21,346 nucleotides of DNA from a virus. The notes below the pieces were generated by a model that saw nothing but the letters and a program-made list of their open reading frames with translations, did not search any database and was not told the DNA's origin. The stretch covers positions 1 to 21,346 of the IMG/VR virus record IMGVR_UViG_3300024255_000191; one strand, 5' to 3'. Positions 13,388-20,333 of the stretch are shown here, one piece after another; the first letter of the stretch is position 1; every line of letters begins with the position of its first letter. Position numbers and translations under genes: made by a program.

Positions 13388-14071
13388 ATGAAAAATTTTA
13401 TTGAAGATACAGCCGATCAGATCATGCTTAATAGCATGGCAAATGTTTTTATGGAAAAACTTGATCCCGTAGGTCAGGAAGATGATGATATTGATAATGA
13501 TGGCAAGAAAAATACTAAGTCAGATTCTTATCTAAGAAACCGTCGTAAGTCTGTCGGTGCTGCTATTGCTGCTGATAAGGCAAAGATCGTAAAGAAAGAG
13601 CAGGTTGAATTATCTCTCCGTGAGAGAGTAGCGGAATTGACCGAAAAAAAGCTTTATAAGTCTGAGAAAGCTACGACCTCAGATGAAAAAGAAGTAGAAA
13701 TTTCAGAGAAGTCTGTAAAAAATAAAGTAACTATTAATCCTGACATTCAAGAAGGTAAGAAAGGTCTCTGGGATAATATCCATGCCAAGCGCAAGCGTGG
13801 CGAAAAACCTGCTAAGAAGGGTGATAAGGATTATCCTAAAACATTAAATATTGAGCAGACTGAAGATTCTCTGAGAGACCGTCGCATGGAGCGCGGTGGG
13901 GTTGATGGCAACAACCGTTACAATAAGGCATCAGGTAAACCTAATACCTTTGGTAAGAAGAAGAGTTCTTCTGATGGACCTTCTGCCTTGGATGTTGTGA
14001 AAGCAAAGATCCGTGCTAAGTACGGTGATAAAGCAATCGTGGATACTAAGAAGAAAAAAGAAAAAGATTAA
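13388..14071 (+). CDS. Lys/Asp-rich virion-type protein
   Basis: A 227-residue, very charged, probably largely disordered protein with lysine clusters at both middle and end. Residues 30-47 (QEDDDIDNDGKKNTKSDS) contain a D-x-D-x-D-G pattern like calcium-binding loops. They are followed by YLRNRRK, a combination I associate with other marine T4-like phage structural proteins. Residues 126-150 (GLWDNIHAKRKRGEKPAKKG and following) are a second recurrent module of that kind. The sequence begins MKNF like the upstream gene, but no L/I-x-E site follows at once. A perfect late promoter precedes it. Its specific role, whether head-internal or tail-associated, is unknown. Confidence 0.82.
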   Translation: MKNFIEDTADQIMLNSMANVFMEKLDPVGQEDDDIDNDGKKNTKSDSYLRNRRKSVGAAIAADKAKIVKKEQVELSLRERVAELTEKKLYKSEKATTSDEKEVEISEKSVKNKVTINPDIQEGKKGLWDNIHAKRKRGEKPAKKGDKDYPKTLNIEQTEDSLRDRRMERGGVDGNNRYNKASGKPNTFGKKKSSSDGPSALDVVKAKIRAKYGDKAIVDTKKKKEKD

Positions 14072-14081
14072 GCCTATATAA

Positions 14082-14097
14082 GAGAAGTTCACTTCTC
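14082..14097 (+). other. Short hairpin before the next gene
   Basis: GAGAAG at 14082-14087 pairs with CTTCTC at 14092-14097 around a four-base loop, between the Lys-rich gene and ATG 14103. There is no T-run after it, so it is not a terminator. It could protect or regulate an mRNA end. Confidence 0.4.
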
Positions 14098-14102
14098 AAA
14101 TA

Positions 14103-14306
14103 ATGCTTTCTTTTTTACTTCCACTAGCATCCAAAATTATTTCTGATGCTGTTAATAAAATTCCAGATAATGAAGAACTCGGTGAGAAGATGGTTGAGAT
14201 CTGTCTTGTTATTCTTGCTAAAGCGGTTAAGCTAACCAAGACTGATATGGATGATCAACTTCTTGAAGTTGTCACCAAGGCTATCAAAACCCGCGAGGAT
14301 GCGTAG
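14103..14306 (+). CDS. Small helical protein, unknown
   Basis: 67 residues, with an N-terminal amphipathic or hydrophobic segment (MLSFLLPLASKIISDAVNKIP) followed by charged helices. The N-terminus recalls the start of some small phage holin-like proteins, but the remaining transmembrane segments of such proteins are absent, so this is either a shortened relative or unrelated. Spacing to both neighbours (31 and 43 bases) and codon-like sequence support it as a gene. Confidence 0.62.
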   Translation: MLSFLLPLASKIISDAVNKIPDNEELGEKMVEICLVILAKAVKLTKTDMDDQLLEVVTKAIKTREDA

Positions 14307-14308
14307 GT

Positions 14309-14316
14309 TATAAATA
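14309..14316 (+). promoter_or_regulatory. T4-type late promoter TATAAATA (perfect)
   Basis: Eight of eight bases match, in a short intergenic gap 41 bases before ATG 14350, which starts a structural-type gene. Confidence 0.78.
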
Positions 14317-14349
14317 ATTGTATGAAAACTGTAGTTCGGGTGTAAGAAC

Positions 14350-14853
14350 ATGGCTCTCTGGGGTCTTAACGACAATATTCAAACCTTTGGTACTGTTGCA
14401 GTTAGTGGTAATACTGTAACTGGCACGGGGACCACTTTTACAACCGATGTTGAAGTTGGTCAAGTAATTCGGGTTGGAACCCGTGGTGGTGCGGGCACAT
14501 ATTATGGTGACGCTGTTATCAGTGGTATCACCAGTGACCGAATTCTTACCATCGATTCTACCGCTGGACTTAGTACAGTTAGCATTGCCGCTACTGCTTA
14601 TGGTATCAGTGAATTACCAATGTATACTGTTAAGGACAGTGTATATCAAGAAGAAAGATCTGAAGCAGATTCTTTAGTCTATGGTATTTCTACAGATACT
14701 TCTGGTTCATATGCTGTTGCTCATCATGGATGGGTTGGTGTTACCACTTATATTGATATGCACGGTAATCTGAGAGTCAAGAGCGAAGTTCTTGTTGCTC
14801 AGTCTGGTATTCAAACTGGTGCTAACGGAATTGCTTATCCTACAGATGAATAA
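14350..14853 (+). CDS. Beta-rich virion structural protein
   Basis: 167 residues beginning MALWGLNDN, rich in Gly, Thr, Val and Ser with regularly alternating strands. The pattern is VSGNTVTGTGTTFTTDVEVGQVIR, then TYYGDAVISGITSDRILTI, then TAGLSTVSI, then the conserved-looking ISELPMYTV. I recognise this arrangement as a structural protein common in T4-like cyanophages, of tail or baseplate-associated type, but cannot say which part of the virion. The perfect late promoter 41 bases upstream supports late expression. Confidence 0.82.
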   Translation: MALWGLNDNIQTFGTVAVSGNTVTGTGTTFTTDVEVGQVIRVGTRGGAGTYYGDAVISGITSDRILTIDSTAGLSTVSIAATAYGISELPMYTVKDSVYQEERSEADSLVYGISTDTSGSYAVAHHGWVGVTTYIDMHGNLRVKSEVLVAQSGIQTGANGIAYPTDE

Positions 14854-14861
14854 TTGAGTGA

Positions 14862-15233
14862 ATGAAATTCCATGAATTGAACGATAGCAACTATCTCCTT
14901 TTTGCAATTAAGAATTATGATAATCCTCAAGCAGTCACTGAGGATGATTTCTATGATGATCTTAAAAGAATTAAGTACATAAAAAGACTATTGAAAAGGT
15001 ATAAGAATAGTGGTGAGCTCAGAACTCACCTCATTCTAAACCACTTCATAGTCCTTTTTAATGTTTTTGGTGATGCTGGAGTTCCCCTCTTATATTTTAA
15101 ATTAGATAAAGAACTTTGGTCGTGTACCAAAAGTTTTTTGACATACCTTGGTAGAGTTCCTGAGTTTCCTCGCACGGAACTAAATAGTATTATTGATGAT
15201 GATTACTGTCTAGAACAGCTAAGAGCAGTCTAA
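14862..15233 (+). CDS. Conserved phage protein, unknown function
   Basis: 123 residues. A short acidic N-terminus leads to YDNPQAVTEDDFYDDLKRIKYIKRLLKRY, then LILNHFIVLFNVFG and a C-terminal region containing FLTYLGRVPE. It is mostly helical. The NYDNP...DDLKRIKYIKRLL pattern is one I associate with small conserved proteins in T4-like marine phage virion-gene clusters (possibly DUF7207). It starts eight bases after the structural gene and its TAA overlaps the next ATG (TAATG). Confidence 0.8.
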   Translation: MKFHELNDSNYLLFAIKNYDNPQAVTEDDFYDDLKRIKYIKRLLKRYKNSGELRTHLILNHFIVLFNVFGDAGVPLLYFKLDKELWSCTKSFLTYLGRVPEFPRTELNSIIDDDYCLEQLRAV

Positions 15234-15424
15234 TGGATCGCCGCTTAAAAAAAATCATTAATATAGTAGAAGAAATGATGGCTGCAAATGCAGTCGGAAA
15301 ATCTGGTGGATTTTCTGATACTTCCGATCCTAAAGGTCCGGTTGCTGGAAAGCATGTTTACTTGGGCAGAGGCTCAAGAAAGAGGTGGATGAAAGATCGC
15401 GCTAAGAAAAATGGAAATGGATAA
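15233..15424 (+). CDS. Small basic protein, unknown
   Basis: 63 residues. An N-terminal helix (DRRLKKIINIVEEMMAANA) is followed by a Gly/Pro-rich middle and a basic C-terminus (GRGSRKRWMKDRAKK). It starts in a TAATG overlap with the previous gene and overlaps the next gene by 14 bases, which supports real translation. The helix + GPVAG + basic tail layout resembles other small proteins next to cyanophage structural genes. Function unknown. Confidence 0.72.
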   Translation: MDRRLKKIINIVEEMMAANAVGKSGGFSDTSDPKGPVAGKHVYLGRGSRKRWMKDRAKKNGNG

Positions 15425-15800
15425 CCAAATTAACGCTGCAATCCTAGAAAGATTAGAAAAAGTAGTTGACTCACTTCAGGATAATTCTATCCAGATGGGT
15501 AAACTTCTTGCTGTCCATAATGAGAAATTAGATACACAAGATAGAGTTGACGCAATTCTGTTTGAAAAGTTGGACAGATTGTCTGCAGATCTTAATAGAG
15601 AGACTGCTGCAATTAAGAAAGGATGTGAAAGGGACATCCGTCTTATTGATGAGAGACTTAGAGTCTTAGAAAAGAAGATGTGGAGTATTGCAGGAGCTCT
15701 TGCTGTCATCAGTGTCTTGATATCGCCAATTGGAAGTAGAGTTGTTGGAAATATGTTGACGGATGGAGAACCACCTGCTAGAATGGCACCAGGCAACTAG
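15411..15800 (+). CDS. Coiled-coil protein with C-terminal membrane segment
   Basis: 129 residues (ATG 15411; ATG 15417 is also possible). Residues about 5-88 show heptad-like spacing of Leu/Ile/Val with many Glu, Lys and Asp, predicting a long coiled coil. Residues 91-107 (WSIAGALAVISVLISPI) form one membrane segment, followed by a short tail. This layout is like that of XhlA-type phage proteins that assist holins in lysis, and also of some tail-associated proteins; sequence alone does not decide. The promoter for gp61 lies within its last 50 bases. Confidence 0.75.
   Translation: MEMDNQINAAILERLEKVVDSLQDNSIQMGKLLAVHNEKLDTQDRVDAILFEKLDRLSADLNRETAAIKKGCERDIRLIDERLRVLEKKMWSIAGALAVISVLISPIGSRVVGNMLTDGEPPARMAPGN
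15756..15784 (+). promoter_or_regulatory. Sigma70-type promoter for gp61-nrdA-nrdB
   Basis: TTGACG at 15756-15761 (5/6) is followed by a 17-base spacer and TAGAAT at 15779-15784 (5/6), with TG at 15776-15777 giving an extended -10. It has the same -35 and spacing as the promoter at 1031-1059. The predicted start near 15791 leaves about 18 nt before ATG 15809. It lies inside the end of a virion-type gene and would allow early expression of the primase and reductase genes. Confidence 0.68.
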
Positions 15801-15808
15801 TCTGATGA

Positions 15809-16777
15809 ATGGACCTAATTGATTCTAAGTATATTGGTCTAGTATCAGCGAGACTTGGTAAGTTCAAGAGGGTAAAGTCAGACCTCTATAACTTTCGTTG
15901 CCCTATCTGTGGAGATTCTCAACGCTATAAGAATAAAGCGCGTGGGTATATCTATTCAGTAAAGAACAACACTAATTTTAAGTGCCACAATTGTGGTGCT
16001 TCGATGTCGTTTAATAACTTTTTGAAGAAGATCGATACGACTCTTCAAAAGAAGTATGCCATAGAAAAATTCAAAGAAGGATTTACTGGAAAAACTTTTA
16101 CCACTGAGGAACCTACATTCGTTTTTGAAAAACCTACATTCCAATCCAGCATCACTCTTCCTCTTTGTAGTGAGGTAGAAGTTGGTAGAACCTATTTACA
16201 AAAGCGTGGAATTGACCCCACCAAATTTTACTTTGCGGAAAAGTTTAAGTCCTTTGCTAATTCATATAAGCAAGTTTTTACAAGCACTGCTAATGAAGAG
16301 TCTCGCATTATAATTCCTTTGTTTTATAATCGTAACTTAATTGGGTTTCAGGGCAGAGCTCTAGGTTCTAGTAAGGTTAAATATATCACTGTAATGCTCG
16401 ATGACAATGCACCCAAAATTTATGGAATTGACACAATCGATAAAGACCTACCAGTCTATGTGGTCGAAGGACCCTTTGACAGCACTTTCCTCAACAATAG
16501 TGTGGCTTTATGTGGCGCTGACGGTAACCTTAGTTGTCTTGAGGGAAGCGATTGCGTTTATACTTTTGATAACGAGCCCCGTAATGGCGAGATTGTTGGA
16601 CGCATCGGAAGAGCTATATCTAGAGGCGAGAAAGTCGTCATCTGGCCAAGCAGAATTAAAGAGAAAGACTTGAATGATATGTCATTGAGTGGCATTAATG
16701 TAAAGGATGTGGTAGAATCACATACATACTCAGGTCTAGAAGCACAAGTTAAATTTACAGAGTGGAAGAAGGTATGA
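15809..16777 (+). CDS. 61: DNA primase gp61
   Basis: The T4-type primase makes short RNA primers and works with helicase gp41. Of 322 residues, the N-terminal zinc ribbon uses C31-x2-C34 and C59-x2-C62. The Toprim catalytic domain follows: VVEGPFDS gives E220, TFDNEPRN gives D254, and KEKDLNDM gives D287/D290, the expected metal-binding acids. The region 168-200 (IIPLFYNRNLIGFQGRA) is the strand-turn stretch typical of gp61-like primases. The stop overlaps the nrdA start as ATGA. Confidence 0.97.
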   Translation: MDLIDSKYIGLVSARLGKFKRVKSDLYNFRCPICGDSQRYKNKARGYIYSVKNNTNFKCHNCGASMSFNNFLKKIDTTLQKKYAIEKFKEGFTGKTFTTEEPTFVFEKPTFQSSITLPLCSEVEVGRTYLQKRGIDPTKFYFAEKFKSFANSYKQVFTSTANEESRIIIPLFYNRNLIGFQGRALGSSKVKYITVMLDDNAPKIYGIDTIDKDLPVYVVEGPFDSTFLNNSVALCGADGNLSCLEGSDCVYTFDNEPRNGEIVGRIGRAISRGEKVVIWPSRIKEKDLNDMSLSGINVKDVVESHTYSGLEAQVKFTEWKKV

Positions 16778-19065
16778 CCAACGGAACTAAGGTTCGTAAG
16801 AGATCAGGAGCGTTAGAGGTTCTTGATCTAAACAAGATGCATAAGATGGTAGAAGAGGCATGTAAGGATCTTGCCAGTGTTTCTGCGTCTCAGATTGAAA
16901 TCAATTCTGGTATTCAATTCTATGACGGCATAACAACAGCAGAGATTCAGGAGATCCTAATTCGCTCTGCTTCCGATCTTATTGATCTAGACAACCCCAA
17001 CTATCAATTCGTCGCAGCTAGACTGCTTCTGTTCGCTCTGAGGAAGCAATTGTGGGGTCGTATGCATGAGCATCCTTCCCTGGGTGATCATGCCCAGCAA
17101 TGTGTCCGTAGAGGAATCTACGACAAATATTTCTTCATTCACTATAGTGATGAGGAGATTGAAAAGATGGACTCCTTCATCGACCATGAACGGGACATGT
17201 TATTTACATATGCTGGACTTAGGCAGGTTGTGGATAAATACCTAGTGCAAGATCGTAGTGCTGGGGAAGTTTATGAAACTCCTCAATTCATGTACATGAT
17301 GATTGCTGCAACTGTGTTTGCTGAATACCCCAAGGATGTACGGTTAGATTATGTCAGAAGATACTACGAAGCAATCAGCAAGCACAAGATCAACATCCCA
17401 ACACCAATCATGGGAGGAGTGCGGACACCCCTGCGTCAATTTGCATCTTGTGTTCTCGTTGATGTTGATGACACCCTCGATAGCATCTTTAGCAGCGATA
17501 TGGCTATTGGTAAATATGTCGCACAAAGGGCTGGTATCGGTATTAACGCAGGCAGAATTCGTGGCATCAATTCTAAGATTAGAGACGGCGAGGTACAACA
17601 CACAGGTGTTGTCCCCTTCCTTAAAAAGTTTGAATCAACTGTCAGATGCTGTACACAAAACGGTATCAGAGGTGGTTCTGCTACAGTTCACTTTCCTATC
17701 TGGCATAAAGAAATCCAAGACATAATTGTCTTGAAAAATAATAAAGGCACTGAAGATAATCGTGTTCGTAAACTGGATTATAGTATTCAGATTAGTAAAC
17801 TTTTCTACGAGAGATTCATCTCTAATGGACAAATCACACTCTTCAGCCCTCATGATGTTCCGGGTCTGTATGATGCTTTTGGTACTGATTCATTTGACGC
17901 TCGCTATGTGGACTATGAATCAGATAGAACTATTCCGAGACAAACTATATCGGCTCAAGAGCTATTCTTAAGTCTTCTCAAGGAGAGAGCAGAGACGGGT
18001 CGTATTTACATTATGAATATCGATCACTGCAACTCTCACTCATCCTTCAAAGACAAGGTAGAGATGAGTAATTTATGTCAGGAAATTACTCTCCCAACCA
18101 AACCTCTTCAGCACATTGATGATCCTAATGGAGAGATTGCTCTTTGTATTCTTTCTGCTATTAACATTGGCAAGCTTCGTAACTTAGATGAATTGGAAGA
18201 ACTGTGTGATCTTTCTGTTCGTGGATTGGATGCACTGATTGATTTCCAAGGTTATCCTGTTAAGGCTGCTGAAATTGGTACTAAGAATCGTCGTTCTTTG
18301 GGTGTTGGATTTATTGGTCTCGCACATTATCTTGCACGGAATAAGGTAGGGTATGATAGTCCTGAAGCATGGAGTCTTGTCCACGACCTTACAGAAGCTT
18401 TCCAATACTATCTACTGAAATCATCTAACCAGTTGGCTAAAGAACTAGAACCTTGTGGATATTTTGATAGGACTAAGTATTCTTCTGGTATTCTTCCAAT
18501 TGATACATATAAGACAGAAGTAGATGGTATTGTACCTCATAACCTGAAGTATGATTGGGAAAGTCTTAGAGAATCTATCGTATCCTACGGACTTAGGAAC
18601 TCAACACTGTCCGCACAGATGCCTTCGGAGAGTAGTTCCGTTGTGTCAAACGCAACCAATGGAATCGAGCCTCCTCGTGGATACCTGTCCGTTAAGAAGT
18701 CCAAGAAAGGACCTCTTAAGCAGATTGTCCCCCAGTACAATACTCACAAATCCCATTATACCCTTCTCTGGGATATGGAATCTAATGAGGGGTATATTAA
18801 GATTGTCGCCGTGATGCAGAAATTCTTTGATCAGGCAATTTCTGGTAACTGGAGCTACAATCCAGAGAACTATAAGGACAACGAGGTCCCCGTTTCTGTG
18901 ATGGCAAATGATCTCCTGACTACATATAAGTACGGTTGGAAGACTAGCTATTATCAGAACACTTACGACAACAAGAATGATGATGTAGAAGAAGAGAAAC
19001 CAGATCTCAATACGCTATTAAACAGTCTAACTAAAGAAGAGGAGTGTGACGCCTGTGCAATTTAG
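16774..19065 (+). CDS. nrdA: Ribonucleotide reductase large subunit, class Ia
   Basis: NrdA reduces ribonucleotides to deoxyribonucleotides using a radical supplied by NrdB. The ATG 16774, in an ATGA overlap with gp61, is preferred over GTG 16762. Of 763 residues, an N-terminal ATP-cone (about 5-92) closely resembles the E. coli and T4 type. Active-site residues are C226 (RQFASC), N433/C435/E437 (SNLCQE) and C458 (ALCILSAIN). The radical-transfer pair Y726-Y727 lies in KTSYYQNT. The C-terminal CDAC (C758/C761) is the redox pair that passes electrons from a thioredoxin- or glutaredoxin-type donor. All key residues are present. Confidence 0.98.
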   Translation: MTNGTKVRKRSGALEVLDLNKMHKMVEEACKDLASVSASQIEINSGIQFYDGITTAEIQEILIRSASDLIDLDNPNYQFVAARLLLFALRKQLWGRMHEHPSLGDHAQQCVRRGIYDKYFFIHYSDEEIEKMDSFIDHERDMLFTYAGLRQVVDKYLVQDRSAGEVYETPQFMYMMIAATVFAEYPKDVRLDYVRRYYEAISKHKINIPTPIMGGVRTPLRQFASCVLVDVDDTLDSIFSSDMAIGKYVAQRAGIGINAGRIRGINSKIRDGEVQHTGVVPFLKKFESTVRCCTQNGIRGGSATVHFPIWHKEIQDIIVLKNNKGTEDNRVRKLDYSIQISKLFYERFISNGQITLFSPHDVPGLYDAFGTDSFDARYVDYESDRTIPRQTISAQELFLSLLKERAETGRIYIMNIDHCNSHSSFKDKVEMSNLCQEITLPTKPLQHIDDPNGEIALCILSAINIGKLRNLDELEELCDLSVRGLDALIDFQGYPVKAAEIGTKNRRSLGVGFIGLAHYLARNKVGYDSPEAWSLVHDLTEAFQYYLLKSSNQLAKELEPCGYFDRTKYSSGILPIDTYKTEVDGIVPHNLKYDWESLRESIVSYGLRNSTLSAQMPSESSSVVSNATNGIEPPRGYLSVKKSKKGPLKQIVPQYNTHKSHYTLLWDMESNEGYIKIVAVMQKFFDQAISGNWSYNPENYKDNEVPVSVMANDLLTTYKYGWKTSYYQNTYDNKNDDVEEEKPDLNTLLNSLTKEEECDACAI

Positions 19066-19105
19066 AACTAACGCTGACACCATGCCTAAAACAAGTGTGC
19101 AAGGA

Positions 19106-20236
19106 ATGACAGTTTTTAATACGAACGATCATGAAACCAAAAAACAACCAATGTTTTTTGGTTCTCCTCTTGGAATTCAGAGATATGATTCGTATAAGTA
19201 TCCTGTATTTGATCGCCTGACTACTCAACAACTGGGATACTTTTGGAGACCTGAGGAGATTTCTTTACAAAAAGATCGTGGTGATTATCAACTACTTCGT
19301 CCAGAACAAAAGCATATCTATACTTCTAACTTAAAGTATCAGATCATGCTTGATTCTATTCAAGGTCGTGGTCCTGGTATGGCGTTCAGTCCTTACTGTT
19401 CTCTTCCTGAATTGGAAGCATGTATGAATGCTTGGCAGTTCATGGAGATGATTCATAGTAGATCTTACACATATATTATCAAGAATGTTTATAGTGATCC
19501 CTCAGAGATCTTTGATACTATCATTCATGATGAAAGGATTTTAGAACGGGCTAGGTCGATCACACAAGCATATGATGACTTCATCAATGCTGCTCAACAG
19601 TATGGTGGTACTAATGAATGGCAACATGCACAAGAAGGTGCTGGATCATTTAGAGAAAATCGTTATGAACTTAAAAGAAAACTTTTCCGTGCGGTAGCAA
19701 ATGTCAATATTCTCGAAGGTATCAGGTTCTATGTCTCGTTCGCTTGCTCGTTTGCGTTTGGTGAACTCAAGCTTATGGAAGGATCCGCTAAAATTATCTC
19801 TCTCATCGCAAGAGACGAAAACCTCCATCTTGTCATTACTCAAAACATCCTCAACAACTGGGCGAAAGGTGATGACCCAGACATGCAACAAATTGCTAGG
19901 GAAGAAAGACCCTGGTTGATTAATACCTTTAAGGAAGCTGTTGGACAAGAGAAGCAATGGGCAGAGTATCTGTTCAAAGACGGATCTATGATTGGTCTGA
20001 ATGAAAAACTTTTATCCCAGTATGTTGAGTGGGTAGCTAACCGTCGTATGAAAGCGATTGGTCTTGACCCTATCTATGACATTGCTGCTAAGAATAACCC
20101 ACTGCCCTGGACCACTCATTGGACATCCTCTAAGGGTCTTCAGGTAGCACCTCAGGAGACAGAGGTTGAGTCTTATATCGTTGGTGGTATCAAGCAGGAT
20201 GTGAAGAAGGATACCTTCGCCGGGTTCCAACTATAA
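19106..20236 (+). CDS. nrdB: Ribonucleotide reductase small subunit, class Ia
   Basis: The di-iron subunit that generates the tyrosyl radical for NrdA. The iron ligands D83, E114, H117, E204, E238 and H241 and the radical Y121 are all present, numbered almost as in E. coli. The C-terminal TFAGFQL corresponds to the tail that docks into NrdA. The start is chosen at ATG 19106 (MTVFNTN...QPMFFG) because it aligns with T4 NrdB. The frame is open upstream to GTG 19046 inside the end of nrdA, with ATG 19082 and GTG 19055 as alternatives; AGGAG at 19040-19044 is well spaced only for GTG 19055. The gene gives 376 residues and is followed by a strong terminator. Confidence 0.96.
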   Translation: MTVFNTNDHETKKQPMFFGSPLGIQRYDSYKYPVFDRLTTQQLGYFWRPEEISLQKDRGDYQLLRPEQKHIYTSNLKYQIMLDSIQGRGPGMAFSPYCSLPELEACMNAWQFMEMIHSRSYTYIIKNVYSDPSEIFDTIIHDERILERARSITQAYDDFINAAQQYGGTNEWQHAQEGAGSFRENRYELKRKLFRAVANVNILEGIRFYVSFACSFAFGELKLMEGSAKIISLIARDENLHLVITQNILNNWAKGDDPDMQQIAREERPWLINTFKEAVGQEKQWAEYLFKDGSMIGLNEKLLSQYVEWVANRRMKAIGLDPIYDIAAKNNPLPWTTHWTSSKGLQVAPQETEVESYIVGGIKQDVKKDTFAGFQL

Positions 20237-20239
20237 ATA
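20232..20239 (+). promoter_or_regulatory. T4-type late promoter motif TATAAATA at the nrdB end
   Basis: Eight of eight bases match; the motif overlaps the nrdB stop codon. The terminator hairpin starts 18 bases later, so a transcript from here would be about 50 nt unless the terminator is read through. ATCGTCGC at 20246-20253 also occurs after the late-like motif at 961-968. Confidence 0.45.
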
Positions 20240-20256
20240 AAGTATATCGTCGCCGC

Positions 20257-20294
20257 AGAGGGTCCTGGTCACAGTCAGGTAACCCTCTTTTTTT
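20257..20294 (+). terminator. Terminator after nrdB
   Basis: AGAGGGT at 20257-20263 pairs with ACCCTCT at 20282-20288. An inner stem of CCTG at 20264-20267 with CAGG at 20276-20279 sits around an eight-base loop, with a two-base bulge between the stems. Seven T follow, ending at 20294. It closes the gp61-nrdA-nrdB unit. Confidence 0.93.
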
Positions 20295-20299
20295 ATGCT

Positions 20300-20307
20300 T
20301 ATAAATA
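20300..20307 (+). promoter_or_regulatory. T4-type late promoter TATAAATA (perfect)
   Basis: Eight of eight bases match, six bases after the nrdB terminator T-run and 34 bases before ATG 20334. It is well placed to drive the following virion-type gene. Confidence 0.82.
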
Positions 20308-20333
20308 ATTCTACTGGAATATGTTGAAGAGAA

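Noticed and set aside
17232-17239. GATAAATA late-promoter-like motif in nrdA
   Set aside because: In the middle of a conserved coding region with no downstream start; likely chance.
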